From the NCBI GenBank assembly GCA_023455425.1, contig JAEYCM010000049.1, positions 1 through 43,869 of the forward strand: DNA of 43,869 nt, given 5' to 3'. The position numbers were made by a program, and so were the translations under genes. This document shows, piece after piece, positions 7,323 to 19,300 of the stretch (positions within the stretch are counted from its first letter, which is position 1; every line of letters begins with the position of its first letter). The notes under the pieces were generated by a model. The model was not told where the DNA came from, did not search any database, and worked only from the letters and a program-made list of their open reading frames with translations. This stretch comes from Bacillota bacterium. Its GTDB lineage: Bacteria; Bacillota; Clostridia; Christensenellales; CAG-138.

Positions 7323-10300
7323 ATGACCAAAGAGGCTTACGTGCGCACCGGAGAATGGAAAGACACACTCAAACGCAGCTTTTTGATCGTTCTCTCCTTT
7401 TTGTTCGTATTGACGCAGTTTCCGGTACGTGCATATGCCGATGCGCCCCGAATGGCAGAGTTTAATCGGGAGCTTGTTGATGATTCGGGCACATGGAACT
7501 TTACAGACACGGGCTCCGATGCAAGCGGCAACTCTGTCACGCTGCCCGCAGCAAAAGCCTCTCCTTCCGGCCTCGAAGCGGCAGAAGGGATATATACGGT
7601 TGATTTGATGCCGATACAGGCGGCAATCAACAATGGCGGGCTAAAAGTGACCGCCTCCGCTTCCGTTTCCGCAGCCGGGGACGCCGAAGCCAGCCTTTTG
7701 TTTTCTACAGGCGCTTCGGCTACGCTTACGGCTGCACCCAGGGAAATCACCATTCCTTCCGGCGCGACCCGAATGGAGCTTTCCGTTTATAACGCAAGCG
7801 TATCGGCTGCTATATTCTCGCTGTCGCTGCGCATTACAGATACGGCCAATCCGACCCTGAGCGCTGTTGCCGCGCCGGGTTGGACAAATGGGAATATCAT
7901 CATTGCCATATCCGCAGCGGATGCGGACAGCGGCATACAGAATGTGGAATATATGGCAGAGACGCCCGTTGCGCTTACAAAAAGCGGGGATGCGTACAAC
8001 TTTACCGCGGAGCAAAATGGGATCTATTTATTCAAAGCGACTGATTACGCTGGGAATCTCGCAACAACTTCCTGCGAAGTGACGACAATTGACCGCACGA
8101 CGCCGCCGACGCCCGAGATTGCCGTTGTGCCTTCCTCAGAGTGGGCCGTCTCCGCCGTAACGGCGACCATCACCGGGGCTGCGGTATCTCAGGGGCAGAG
8201 CCCGGAAACCATAGAATATAAGCTTGGCGCAGCATCATGGCAGGCCTATGGCGGCGCGGTGACGCTGACAGAAGACGGCGTCATGACGCTTTCCGCCCGC
8301 ATTCGCGATGCTGCGGGCAACATTTCCAATAGCAGCGCAAAGACTATCAAAATTGATACCGTAGCGCCGGTCATCACCGCCTCCTTCGGCGAGATCAATT
8401 CCGGCAACATGGCGACGCTCTCCTTCAGTGCAGCCGACACAGGCTCCGGTGTTGCGGAAAAGCGTTATGCCGCAGGTGCTCTTGCTGCGGATGCTTATGA
8501 TTCTGCCATCGTGCTTTCTGAGAACAGTGTGTCCTTGGCGGCGGGAAAAATCTATACGGCTTTTGCAAAGGACGTTGCCGGCAACATTGCCCTTACAGGG
8601 CTGCGTGCGAGCGCCAGGCCTGAGATCGACCTGCCTGCAAGTGGAATTATAAATGAGGCGTCTTCCCTGCCCGTCACGTTTTGGGTAGATGACGCGGAAA
8701 CGGATCCGGGCGCGCTTTTGGTCACGGCGGTTTCCGGAGATACAGACATATTGACTGTGGGCAGCATTACGAACAACGCGGGCGACGTCACCATGTATCT
8801 GTACGCAAGGGACAACATCAGCGCAGATCAGATTGTAAACATCACCGTTACCGTGCAGGATGGTGATGGGAAGACGCAAACCGCAACGCTCCCCGTCACC
8901 GTAAAAAGCGTCAACGATGCGCCGGTTGCCGTTGCGGACGAGGCTTGGGTAGATGAGGATGCTTCCGTGCTGATTCACGCGCTCGCCAACGATACGGATG
9001 AAGAGGGCGGCGCGCTCACGCTTGTTTCCGCCGGGACAGCGGCGCACGGGCAGACCGAGATTTCTGGCAACAGCATACGCTACACGCCCGCAGAAAATTT
9101 CAACGGCTCGGATACCTTTACCTATATCGTGCGGGACGCGGGAGGCTTGACCGCAACCGGCACCGTGACGGTCACCGTCAACTCCACGCCGGATTTACCG
9201 GTTGCGGTTGCGGATACCGTTCGTTTGCTCGAGGATGAAGTAAAAATCATCGATGTCTTAGGCAATGATACTGACCCGGACGTTGGCACCAACGGCGGGG
9301 ACAGGCTGTATATCGTCTCCGCGGATGCGACATCAGAGCGCGGCGGCACGGTAGCGCTGCTCAATGCATCGGGAGTGGTAGCCTCAGAAGGGGAAGAGGC
9401 CTTCAGCCTGAGATACATCCCCAAACTTAACGACTACGGGACGGACAGTTTCTTCTATACCATCAGCGATCAGGACGGCAGCCGGTCTACCGCCAAAGTT
9501 ACGCTCATGATTACCGCGCAAAACGATAAGCCGGTATTTATTGGCCTTTTGAATAGCTACAGTGTCTTGGAAGACGCGAATGAGACCTCCATTACATTTG
9601 AAATCAACGACGAGGAAACACCATCCACCTCCCTGATGCTGCAGGCGATCAGCCTGCAGGACAGCATCATCCCCAACACGTCGCTTGTTTTAGATCGCAT
9701 CGGGGCGCAAACCGCAAAGCTTACCTACAAGCCCGCCGCCAACAAATCCGGGCAGGCAACAATACGCTTTACGCTGGGGGATGGTTTTGTCTCTGAAACG
9801 AGGGAAATCACCATCAATGTACAGGAAGTAAACGACCTTCCCATAGCAAATACGGATACGCTCCTTTATTATGAGGATACGCCCCGCTCGTTCAATGTCT
9901 CCAGCCTCACCGCAAATGATACGGATATTGAGGACGACGAGCCGGAATTCGTAGAGATCCGCGATTTTCCAGCGGATGCAGGTACGCTTGTAGCGCAGGG
10001 CGCAGGCGAATATGTCTATACCCCGCTCGCGAATTATGATCAGAATTTTAGTTTTCTTTATGTAGTAAAGGATCGTTCCGGCGCTACCGCTACAGGCACC
10101 GTATATATGAAGGCTGTACCCGAAAACGACGCACCCGTGCTCAGCATCAATGGTTCGAGCTTTTCCATGCCGGAGGATACCGTAAGCGAACCAATCCCGT
10201 TTACCATATTCGATCAGGAAAGCAACGCCGAAAGCCTGAACGTGACCGCAAGCAGCGATAACAATACGCTGATTTCCGCGAACAAAATCTTGATTACAAA

Positions 10301-13300
10301 AGGTGCGGACGGCAATTGCTCTCTGACCATTACACCCAACGATAACCAATGCGGTACGGCCAACATTACCGTTACGGTCAGCGACGGCATCAAGTCCTGC
10401 CCGCTGACGTTTGCCATAACGGTCAATAACGTACCGGACGCGCCTGTCGCACTGGGCGATATGCTCAACGCCACAAAGGGAGGAGAAACGAAATTTGACA
10501 TCTCCGTCCTGCTGCAGAATGACACCGACGCCGACGGCGATGCACTGACGATACACGCCGTTACGCAGCCCCAGTACGCAACGCTTGCTGTTTCCGGCGA
10601 AAAGCTTATTTATGCCCCGGCCGATATCCCGGATTATATCGTGGAGGATACCTTTACCTATACCGTTCAGGACTCTGACGGGAATACGGCTACCGCTACA
10701 GTCCGGGTTCGGCTTTCCGGCGTCAATCATGCACCCGTAATCTCTTCTATTCCAAATCAGTTCTTGCAGGAGGATTTTGCTGATCCTGCTGTATTGGAGT
10801 TTACGGTAACGGATGACGGTACCGTCACTTCCGTTACGGCGGCCGCAAGCCCTTCCGGGCTGCTTGCTTCGCCTGTTCCGGTAACGGACCTTGGCGATGG
10901 CCGCTATAGCGTTACGCTCTCGTCTGTTCTGAACGCAAACGGCAGAGCGGAGGTGACGGTATCTGCCCGGGATACCGGCGGAAGGGTAGGCAGAACCACA
11001 TTTGAGGTGACCATTTATCCGGTCAACGATCTGCCAACAGCCGGGAACGTGACGCTTTTGCTCGAAGAGGACGCCTCCAACCAGATTATCAATCTCTTCA
11101 CCCTTGCAGACGATGCTATTGCGGATGTGGAAAACGACGCGCTCACGATTGTGTCGGTAAGGAGTACCGGCAGTTCTCATGGCACGCTCAGAAGCACGGG
11201 CGCAAACGGTGCTTATTGGTATGTGCCGGATGATAACTATAACGGAACGGATGCCTACATCTATACCGTGTCTGACGGCAAGGGCGAGGTAACGGGCTCC
11301 TTTACTGTTACGGTTTCTGCAGTAAACGACAAACCGTATTACAATGATGCATTCTATCTGACCCTTGCAAACGCAACAGATGAGTACATTGAGTTCAATA
11401 TTACAGGTTCCGCTGAAGACGTGGACGATACCGTCCACTATACCCATGCGATTGCAAAAATACCGGACTATGGGACAGTGGAACTGCTGCCCGATGGCCA
11501 CACCGTGCGCTATACCCGCAATCAGGTAGCGCCCGGCGATGGTATCGATGAATTTGAAATCACCATCCGCGACAGAGAGACGACCGCCGGTCTTGCGTTT
11601 CATGAGGAAACAAACCCCCTTGGATACCAGACGACCACCATCCGGGTTCACATTGCGGAGCAGTACGGGCCCTCTGTCTGGGCACGGAGCGTATCCGCAG
11701 AGCGGGATGAGGACTCCGGCGCGTTTTCCATAGGGCTTGACTGCGGCGCGCCGGCAGGTTATAACATCACGGTAAACGCTGCGGGCGCAACCAGAGGAAC
11801 CGTATCGCATACGTCAAACGCCAAAACATTGACCTATACCCCGCACCCAAACGCCAACGGGACGGATACGTTTACCTATACCATCACAGGAACGATAGCG
11901 GGAGAACCCGTTTCAAAAACTGCAAACGTGACCGTATACTTGCGCCCTGTCAACGATGCGCCGACATTTGAACAATCGCCTGGTCTGACCATAACCGACG
12001 AGGATACCGCGACGGCGGAGATCCCAATCGTGGTCTCCGATGTGGATGCGGGCGATCAATTGGAGCTTACCGCCTACCCCATCAACGCCAGTTCCTCCAG
12101 CCCCGTACTGCTGCCCGAAGGGATTGCTCTTACGTGGGACGGCAGTTCCAATACCTACGCGCTTACGCTTTCCCCTGTGAAGAATGCCTATGGGGATGCG
12201 ACGGTGCTGCTTGTAGTGTCCGACGGCCTGGCGGTCACCCAGCATCCGGTTACGCTGCAGGTCAACAGCGTCAATGACGCCCCGGTGGCGCTTCCCTATA
12301 CGTATACCGCGCTCGAAGACTCTTCGGTGACGTTCCCGCTTCTCCATGCCAACAGCGATGTGGATCACGCAATGGAAACGCTTACGGTGCATCCTTCCAC
12401 GCCGGCACATGGCGCATTGACGCAAAACGGGGACAAGACATTTACCTATACGCCGGTTGGCGATTATTCCGGGCAGGATTCGTTTACCTATCAGCTCAAG
12501 GACCCGGCGGGCGGCATAAGCAATACCGCCACCGTGACCTTGTATGTGACGGATACCAACGATCCACCGTTTATTGAAAACCTTACGCAAAGTACCGTTA
12601 TGCTGGAGGATGGCGAAAAGACGATATCCTTCACGGTTTCGGATCAGGACACCGGGGATGAACATACCGTATCGGTGACGCCGTCCGGTGCAAACGCGGA
12701 TACTGTATTCCCCGCACCCGGTACCTATGCGGCAACTATGGCCGGAATTGCGGGGCAGATCGTATTAAAGCCCGCGGACAACGCGTATGGTTCCGCCACC
12801 CTCACGGTAACCGTTAAGGATAGAGAAGGAGTCAGCGCCACGCAGACTGTGGCGGTGACCATATTGCCCGTGAACGACCTGCCCACGGCGGGGGACGATT
12901 CCGCCACTCTCCTGGAAGACGGCCTCGTCACGCTCAATGTGCTGATGAACGACGATGATGTGGAAGACGGGTCCATCGGATTAAAGATCCTGGATGTCCG
13001 AACAACGGGGGCGCACGGTACGATTACCGTCTCGGCGGATAAGAGCAGCCTTACCTACAGGCCCAATGCGAACTGGTATGGTACGGATACGATAGAGTAC
13101 CGCGTGGTGGACCGGAACAACGGGTATTCCAGCTATGCAAACGTGACGTTGGTGGTACAGCCCGTCAACGACGCGCCGAACGCCGGTACGGATACCCGTA
13201 CCACGCAGGAAGATACGCCCATACTGATTGATGTCCTATCTAACGATACGGACGCCGAGAGCGATCCGCTTTCCATAGCATCCGTAGACACAACGACCAG

Positions 13301-16300
13301 TAAAGGCGGCACGGCGGCAATTGAAGGCAATGCTATCCGCTATACGCCAAAGCTGGATTTCTACGGTGTGGACGAGTTCCATTATATTGTAACGGACGGC
13401 GTGGCCACGGCTTCGGGCCTGGTTCGCGTTACGGTGACACCCTATAACGACGCGCCGGTCATCGCCAATGTTTCACCCTACACGGTAGAGGATGGGCAGG
13501 ACTGGTGGATCATGGACGAGGACGTGGCGGAGGACTTCATATTTGAAGCCATTGACGCCGAAACGGCCTCGGAAAGCCTGCTGATCAAGGTTACTTCCGA
13601 AAATATTTCAGAAATCAGCGTGCCCCTGATCCCGGATACGTCCATCGCCTATTCGGGCGCGGGTACGCAAAAAACGCTGGGCTTAACGCCCGCAAGCAAC
13701 CTCTCCGGCGACGTAAAGCTGACCGTCACCGCAAACGACGGGGCGCTGACTACCACCAAAGTGTTTTATGTCCGCATCAGGCCCGTCAACGACAAGCCGG
13801 TGCTGACGACGGCTGAGCATATTGCGACGGATGAGGATACGTTATATCAGGGCACGGCTTCGGCTACGGATGCGGATCATTCCAATCTTGCCTTTACGCC
13901 GTCAAGCCTGCCTTTGCACGGAACCCTCGCCGTAAGCGCCGCCACGGGCAATTATACCTATACGCCGGATGCGAATTATTTTGGACCCGATTCGTTTGCT
14001 TTACAGGCGTTCGACGGTTTGGAATATTCTGTTCCCGTACCGGTTCAGGTGGCCGTACGGCCTGTCAACGATTTGCCGGCAGCGCAGAATCATACGGAAG
14101 AAACCGATGAAGACGTTCCGCTTACGCTGACGTTTGATGAACTGCTTACTGGCGCTTCCGATGTGGAGGACACGGTTTCCCAGTTGACGGTGAGCGCAGC
14201 GGGCGGCGCTTCGCACGGTGTACTGCTGCTAAATAAGGATGGAAAGACGCTCCAATACACGCCCGCGCTCAACTACTACGGCACGGACACGTTTACCTAT
14301 ACCGTGAAGGACAGCGACGGCGGCACAGGTACTGCGACGGTCACGGTGACCGTGCAGCCTGTCAACGATGCCCCGGCTACGCTTTCCTCCATATTCAGCG
14401 TGAAGGAAACCGATACGGGCAGCGCGCTCAATGTCCCCATGAGTAAGCTCGCTACGGATGTGGAAGGGCAGGCCATGGAGGTTGTTTCCGCCGCATGGAC
14501 GCAGCCCAATGCGGAGGATGGCGCGTATGACGCGCAGTACCACGCGAAGTACACCATAAATAACGGCGTACTGAGCATCGACCCGGATGAAAACTGGACG
14601 TCGGCGGTCAATCGCACCGTTACTATTTCCTATACGGTCAAGGAAACAGGGGCGGGCGGCCTGCAGTCTACAGGCTCGCTTACCGTGGAGCTGGTGGCAA
14701 TCAACGACGCGCCTACCATCAGCGTTACCTCCCCGTCCAGCTTCCCGCTGGTGTTGTTCGAGGACAGCTTGGAAGGCGGCGCGGTCGGTTTCACCATAAC
14801 GGATGAAGAAACGCCCGCGGCTTCGCTGATTGTGACGCCAACCAGCAGCAAAACGGCAATCATCGGCAATCCGCTTCTGGTAAGCGGGTTGGGCGGCACA
14901 GGCGAAAACCGCACCATCAATGTAAAGTCGGAACCCAACGCCAACGGCAGCGTCAATGTCACGCTGCAGGTGAAGGATCAGGGGAATCTTACGGCGTCCA
15001 AGACGTTTGCGGTGCAAATTGTTGCGGTAAACGATACCCCCTCTATCCAGGGGTATTCCGGCACGACGGATGAAAACACCGCGAAGGATTTTGATATTAC
15101 CGCAGAAGACGATGTGGATATCAAACACGAAGGGGACAAACTTACCATCATTTCCGCCACGATTGTGGAAGGGATGGAATACGGCGCAAGCATTGGGCTG
15201 GTGGATGTAACAGGGAACGACCACGCCACAAATGTCCTGCGCGTAACGCCCAACGCAAACTGGAGTGAAACGCAGAATAGAACCATCAAGATCGCTTATG
15301 CCGTACGGGACCAACAAGGCGAGGAGGCTCCTGTTGCCGGCTATGCCAACATCACCATCACTCCCGTGAACGACGAGCCCCGGATTACGGTCACGTCGCC
15401 CAGCAGCCTGACGATGAACTTTGATGAAGACAGCGACGGCGCCACGGCCATGTTCCATATTGAGGATGAAGAGACGGCCCCTTCCGCCCTTACGGTCACT
15501 GCCGCAAGCGGAAACACAGACGTCATCGCGGATTCCGGGCTGACGCTGGGAGGCGCAAATACGGAACGAACCGTTGCCGTAAAATCCTTGCAGGATAAAA
15601 ACGGCCCAGTGCGTATTACGCTGACAGTGCGGGATGACGGAAGTCCGAACAAGACCGCGACCGCTTTCTTTGACGTTGCGATCGACCCTGTCAATGACGC
15701 GCCTGTCGTGCAGGACGATGCCTACAGCACCGACGAAAACACGCCCAAACTCCTGAATGTGACGGAGAATGACGACGTGGATTCGGAGAACGAGGGCGAC
15801 GACCTGATCATTATGGAAGCTGAAATTGAGGGTGAAAACTATGGCGCCGCGATTTTCATTTCCGGAGACGGCATCCTGTTTACGCCGGATAAGGACTGGA
15901 CGTATGCGGAAAGCAAAGTCGTAACCGTCCGCTACAAGGTCAAGGACAAAGACGACAACGTATCTGACTACGGATATGCAGAGATCACCATACTCCCCGT
16001 TAACGATAAGCCGGTCATCAGCGCTGTGGCCGATACCAACATGGAGCAAAAGGCCACAAAGCAACTAAGCTTTACCGTGACGGATGAAGACGATGTGCCT
16101 TCCGTGCTTGCGATTTCGGCTTCCTCCTCTGCCGCCAACATCATGCAGAGCGTGTCTGTCGCTCCCGATCCCGCGGATTCTACGGGGAAGACGCGCATCC
16201 TGACGCTCCAGACCGGCAAGTGGTATGGTAGCACCAATATTACCATCAGCGCCAGGGACGACGACAATGCCCAAGCCACACCGGTCATATTCCAGGTCAG

Positions 16301-19300
16301 CGTGGGCTGGCGAAACGACGATCCGGAAGCGAAGAATGATGTTGCCGTAACGAACGAGGACACAAGCGTTTTGATCAACGTTGTCGCCAACGATGAGGAC
16401 GACGATACGGGTAACGGCAGGAACCAGACGCTCACCATTCAATCCGGAAGCGTAACCGCGCCAAGCCATGGCACGGCGGTGATTGAAAGCAATAAAATCC
16501 GCTACACGCCCGCCGCGAACTACCATGGCCCGGATTCGTTCCAGTATACCGTCACAGACGGATACGCGGGCTCCGCGCCTTCCACCGCCACAGTGACGGT
16601 CACCGTCAACCCGGTGAACGATCCGCCGGTGGCGGCAGGGGACAGCGCAAGCACCAATGAGGATACAACGCTTACTTTGAGCGCCAGTTACCTCCTTGCA
16701 AACGATACGGATATTGACGGCGATATCCTCAGCGTCACTTCCGTACAGGGCGCAAGCCACGGGTCGGTCAGCCTCGTGAGCGGCACGGTACGGTTTGTTC
16801 CCGCAGTGAACTTCAACGGGGCGGCAAGCTTTACCTATACGATATCCGACGGGCACGGCGGAAGCAGTACCGCCACCGTATCCGTTACGGTGGTGCCTGT
16901 CAACGATCCGCCGGTTGCAAACGCGGATATAGCCAATACCAGCGAGGATACCTCGGTTACCATCAACGTTATTGCGAACGATACGGATGTGGAAAACGAC
17001 GCGCTTACTGTCACGGCGGTAACCAACGTCCAAAACGGTACGGCTGCAATCAGCGCGAACAAGGTGGCGTTTGCGCCCGCGGCGAATTTCCATGGGATTG
17101 GCAGCTTTACCTATGAGATTTCAGATGAGCACGGCGGCACGGCGTCTGCCGGTGTTACGGTGACCGTCGCGCCGGTCAACGACGCTCCGGTGGCGAATGG
17201 CGATACGGCCAGCACAAACGAGGATACGCCCGTTTCCATCCCGTACAGCGCGCTGCTTGCAAACGACACGGATCAGGAAAACGACGCGCTCACGGTTACC
17301 GGTGTTTCCGCGCCCGTCAACGGTACGGCGGAGCTTTCGGGCGGTACGGTCATATTCCGCCCGGCTGCCAACTTCTATGGTACGGGCAGCTTTACCTACG
17401 CCATATCGGACGGACATGGCGGCACGGCAAGCGCCGCGGTACAAGTGGAGGTTGCGCCGGTCAACGATGCGCCGGTCGCTTTGCCGGATCACGCCGCAAC
17501 GGAGGAAGATACTCCTGTAACGGTACTTGTGCTGCACAACGATGCGGATATCGATTGGGACGAGCTGAGCGTGACCCGCGTCTGGGATGCGCAGCACGGG
17601 ATCGCCGGTGTCAGCGCCACGGGCAAGTCCGTTGTGTTTACGCCGGAAAGGGACTATGTGGGGAGCGGCAGCTTTACCTATGAAATTTCGGACGGCCATG
17701 GCGGCATTGCCACCACAAGCGGCATTGTGACGGTATCGCCCGTCAACGACGTGCCGGTTGGGGTGGACGATACGGCAGCCTGCGACGAAGATACTCCGCT
17801 TGTCATGTTCTATAGTTCCCTGACCGCGAACGATACGGATATCGACGGGGACGCCGTATCCTTAACGAGTGTACATAGCACCGGGGCTACGCGCGGCACG
17901 CTGACGCTTGATCCTATGACGGATACGGTTACCTATGTGCCGGAACACAACTACCATGGACCTGCTTCGTTTGCCTATACCCTGTCCGACGGCAACGGCG
18001 GCACGGCGCAGGCGATGGTACGTGTCACCGTACGTCCCGTCAATGACGCGCCTATGGCGTATGACGATACCGCAACCGTACAGTCAGGCTCCAACGTAAA
18101 AGTTGCGGTGCTTGCAAACGACTTGGACCAGGGAGACGGGGATACGCTCTCTGTTGTATCGGCGGGCACGCCCGCAAACGGGACTGCGGCGGTCAACCCG
18201 GACAACACGGTGACCTATACGCCCGCAGTGGGCTTTACTGGAACGGACACGTTCCCCTATGAAATCACGGACGGTACGCTAAGCGCGCAGGCCACTGTGA
18301 CCGTGACCGTTACACAGGCCCCCAGCGGCGGCTCCGGCACACGGCCGACGCCCAGGCCTACCGCAGCGGCTCCAACCGCGCAGCCCACGCCGGTAAAGAC
18401 GACGTCTGCGCCCACACCCGCGGTTACGGTGAAGCCCGCTGCGCCGACGCCTGCCGCGGTTCCGCCGCGCACCGCAGCGCCGGCGGCCACGCCTATGCAG
18501 GATGTCCTGCTAAAGGCAAAGACAGAGGAGAAGCCGGTAGAACCGGGGGAATGGGCAAACGAGCCAGTCACGGCGTTTGAGACGGACGGAGAAGAACTGC
18601 TTTACCGCCTGAAAGGCGAGGAAGAGTGGCGTACCCTGGAGCCCGGCGACGATTTCACGTTTGATACCTCCGGCAAGTACGTGGTGGAGTATAAAATGCC
18701 CGGATCGGAGGAAGTATCGCAATCCGAAATTTTAGTCGATCTTCTGCCGCCCGAGGTACCCAAGATCGAACTCGTTCCGTTTGAAGGGTCGAACGCGGTG
18801 ACGCTGGACTTTTCCTTCCTGGACGATCCTGGCGAGAGCGGCAACGCATACCTCATCCTGCCCGACGGCGAGCAAATCCCGCTGGGCGCGGGCGTGAGGT
18901 GGACGGCTCCCGAAGATGGCGAATATGTGTTTACGCTGGTAGATAAGGCGGGCAACACCACGACGTTCACGGTGCCCGTAAGGCGCGGAAGCGTTCAATC
19001 CGGAAGCTTTGAGGGCGGGGAAACGGGCGGCTGGCCGTATGGCGCTGCCGCAGCAGGGCTAATGATCATCCTGTTCATTATTTTCTGGCGGCCCGTGCGG
19101 ATCGACCGGGAAAGCGTGCGCAAGGAAGACGATAAGCAATACCGCACCGTGAAAAAGCGCTTTGCGAAAGTCCCGGATGAGGATGAGACGCTACAGCTTG
19201 AGACCGCGCCGAAGAAGAGTGCGGACGAAGTCCATACCGTGCGCGTACGCTTTACCAAAGGCTTTACCAGACGGATGCGCAAGCGGTATGTGCTGCTCCA

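Noticed and set aside
9690..11810. Very long antisense ORF (706 codons) within the cadherin-like gene
   Set aside because: It is the shadow of a strongly biased repetitive gene. It encodes an unnatural Arg/Ile/Gly-rich product, lacks a ribosome site, and the sense strand has clear domain structure.
14229..16064. Antisense ORF of 611 codons in the same gene, and similar ones at 16065-17093, 26761-28137, 28504-29724 and 34011-35369
   Set aside because: Same cause: few stop codons arise opposite GC-rich Asp/Val/Ala/Thr codons. None has a recognisable motif or start signal.
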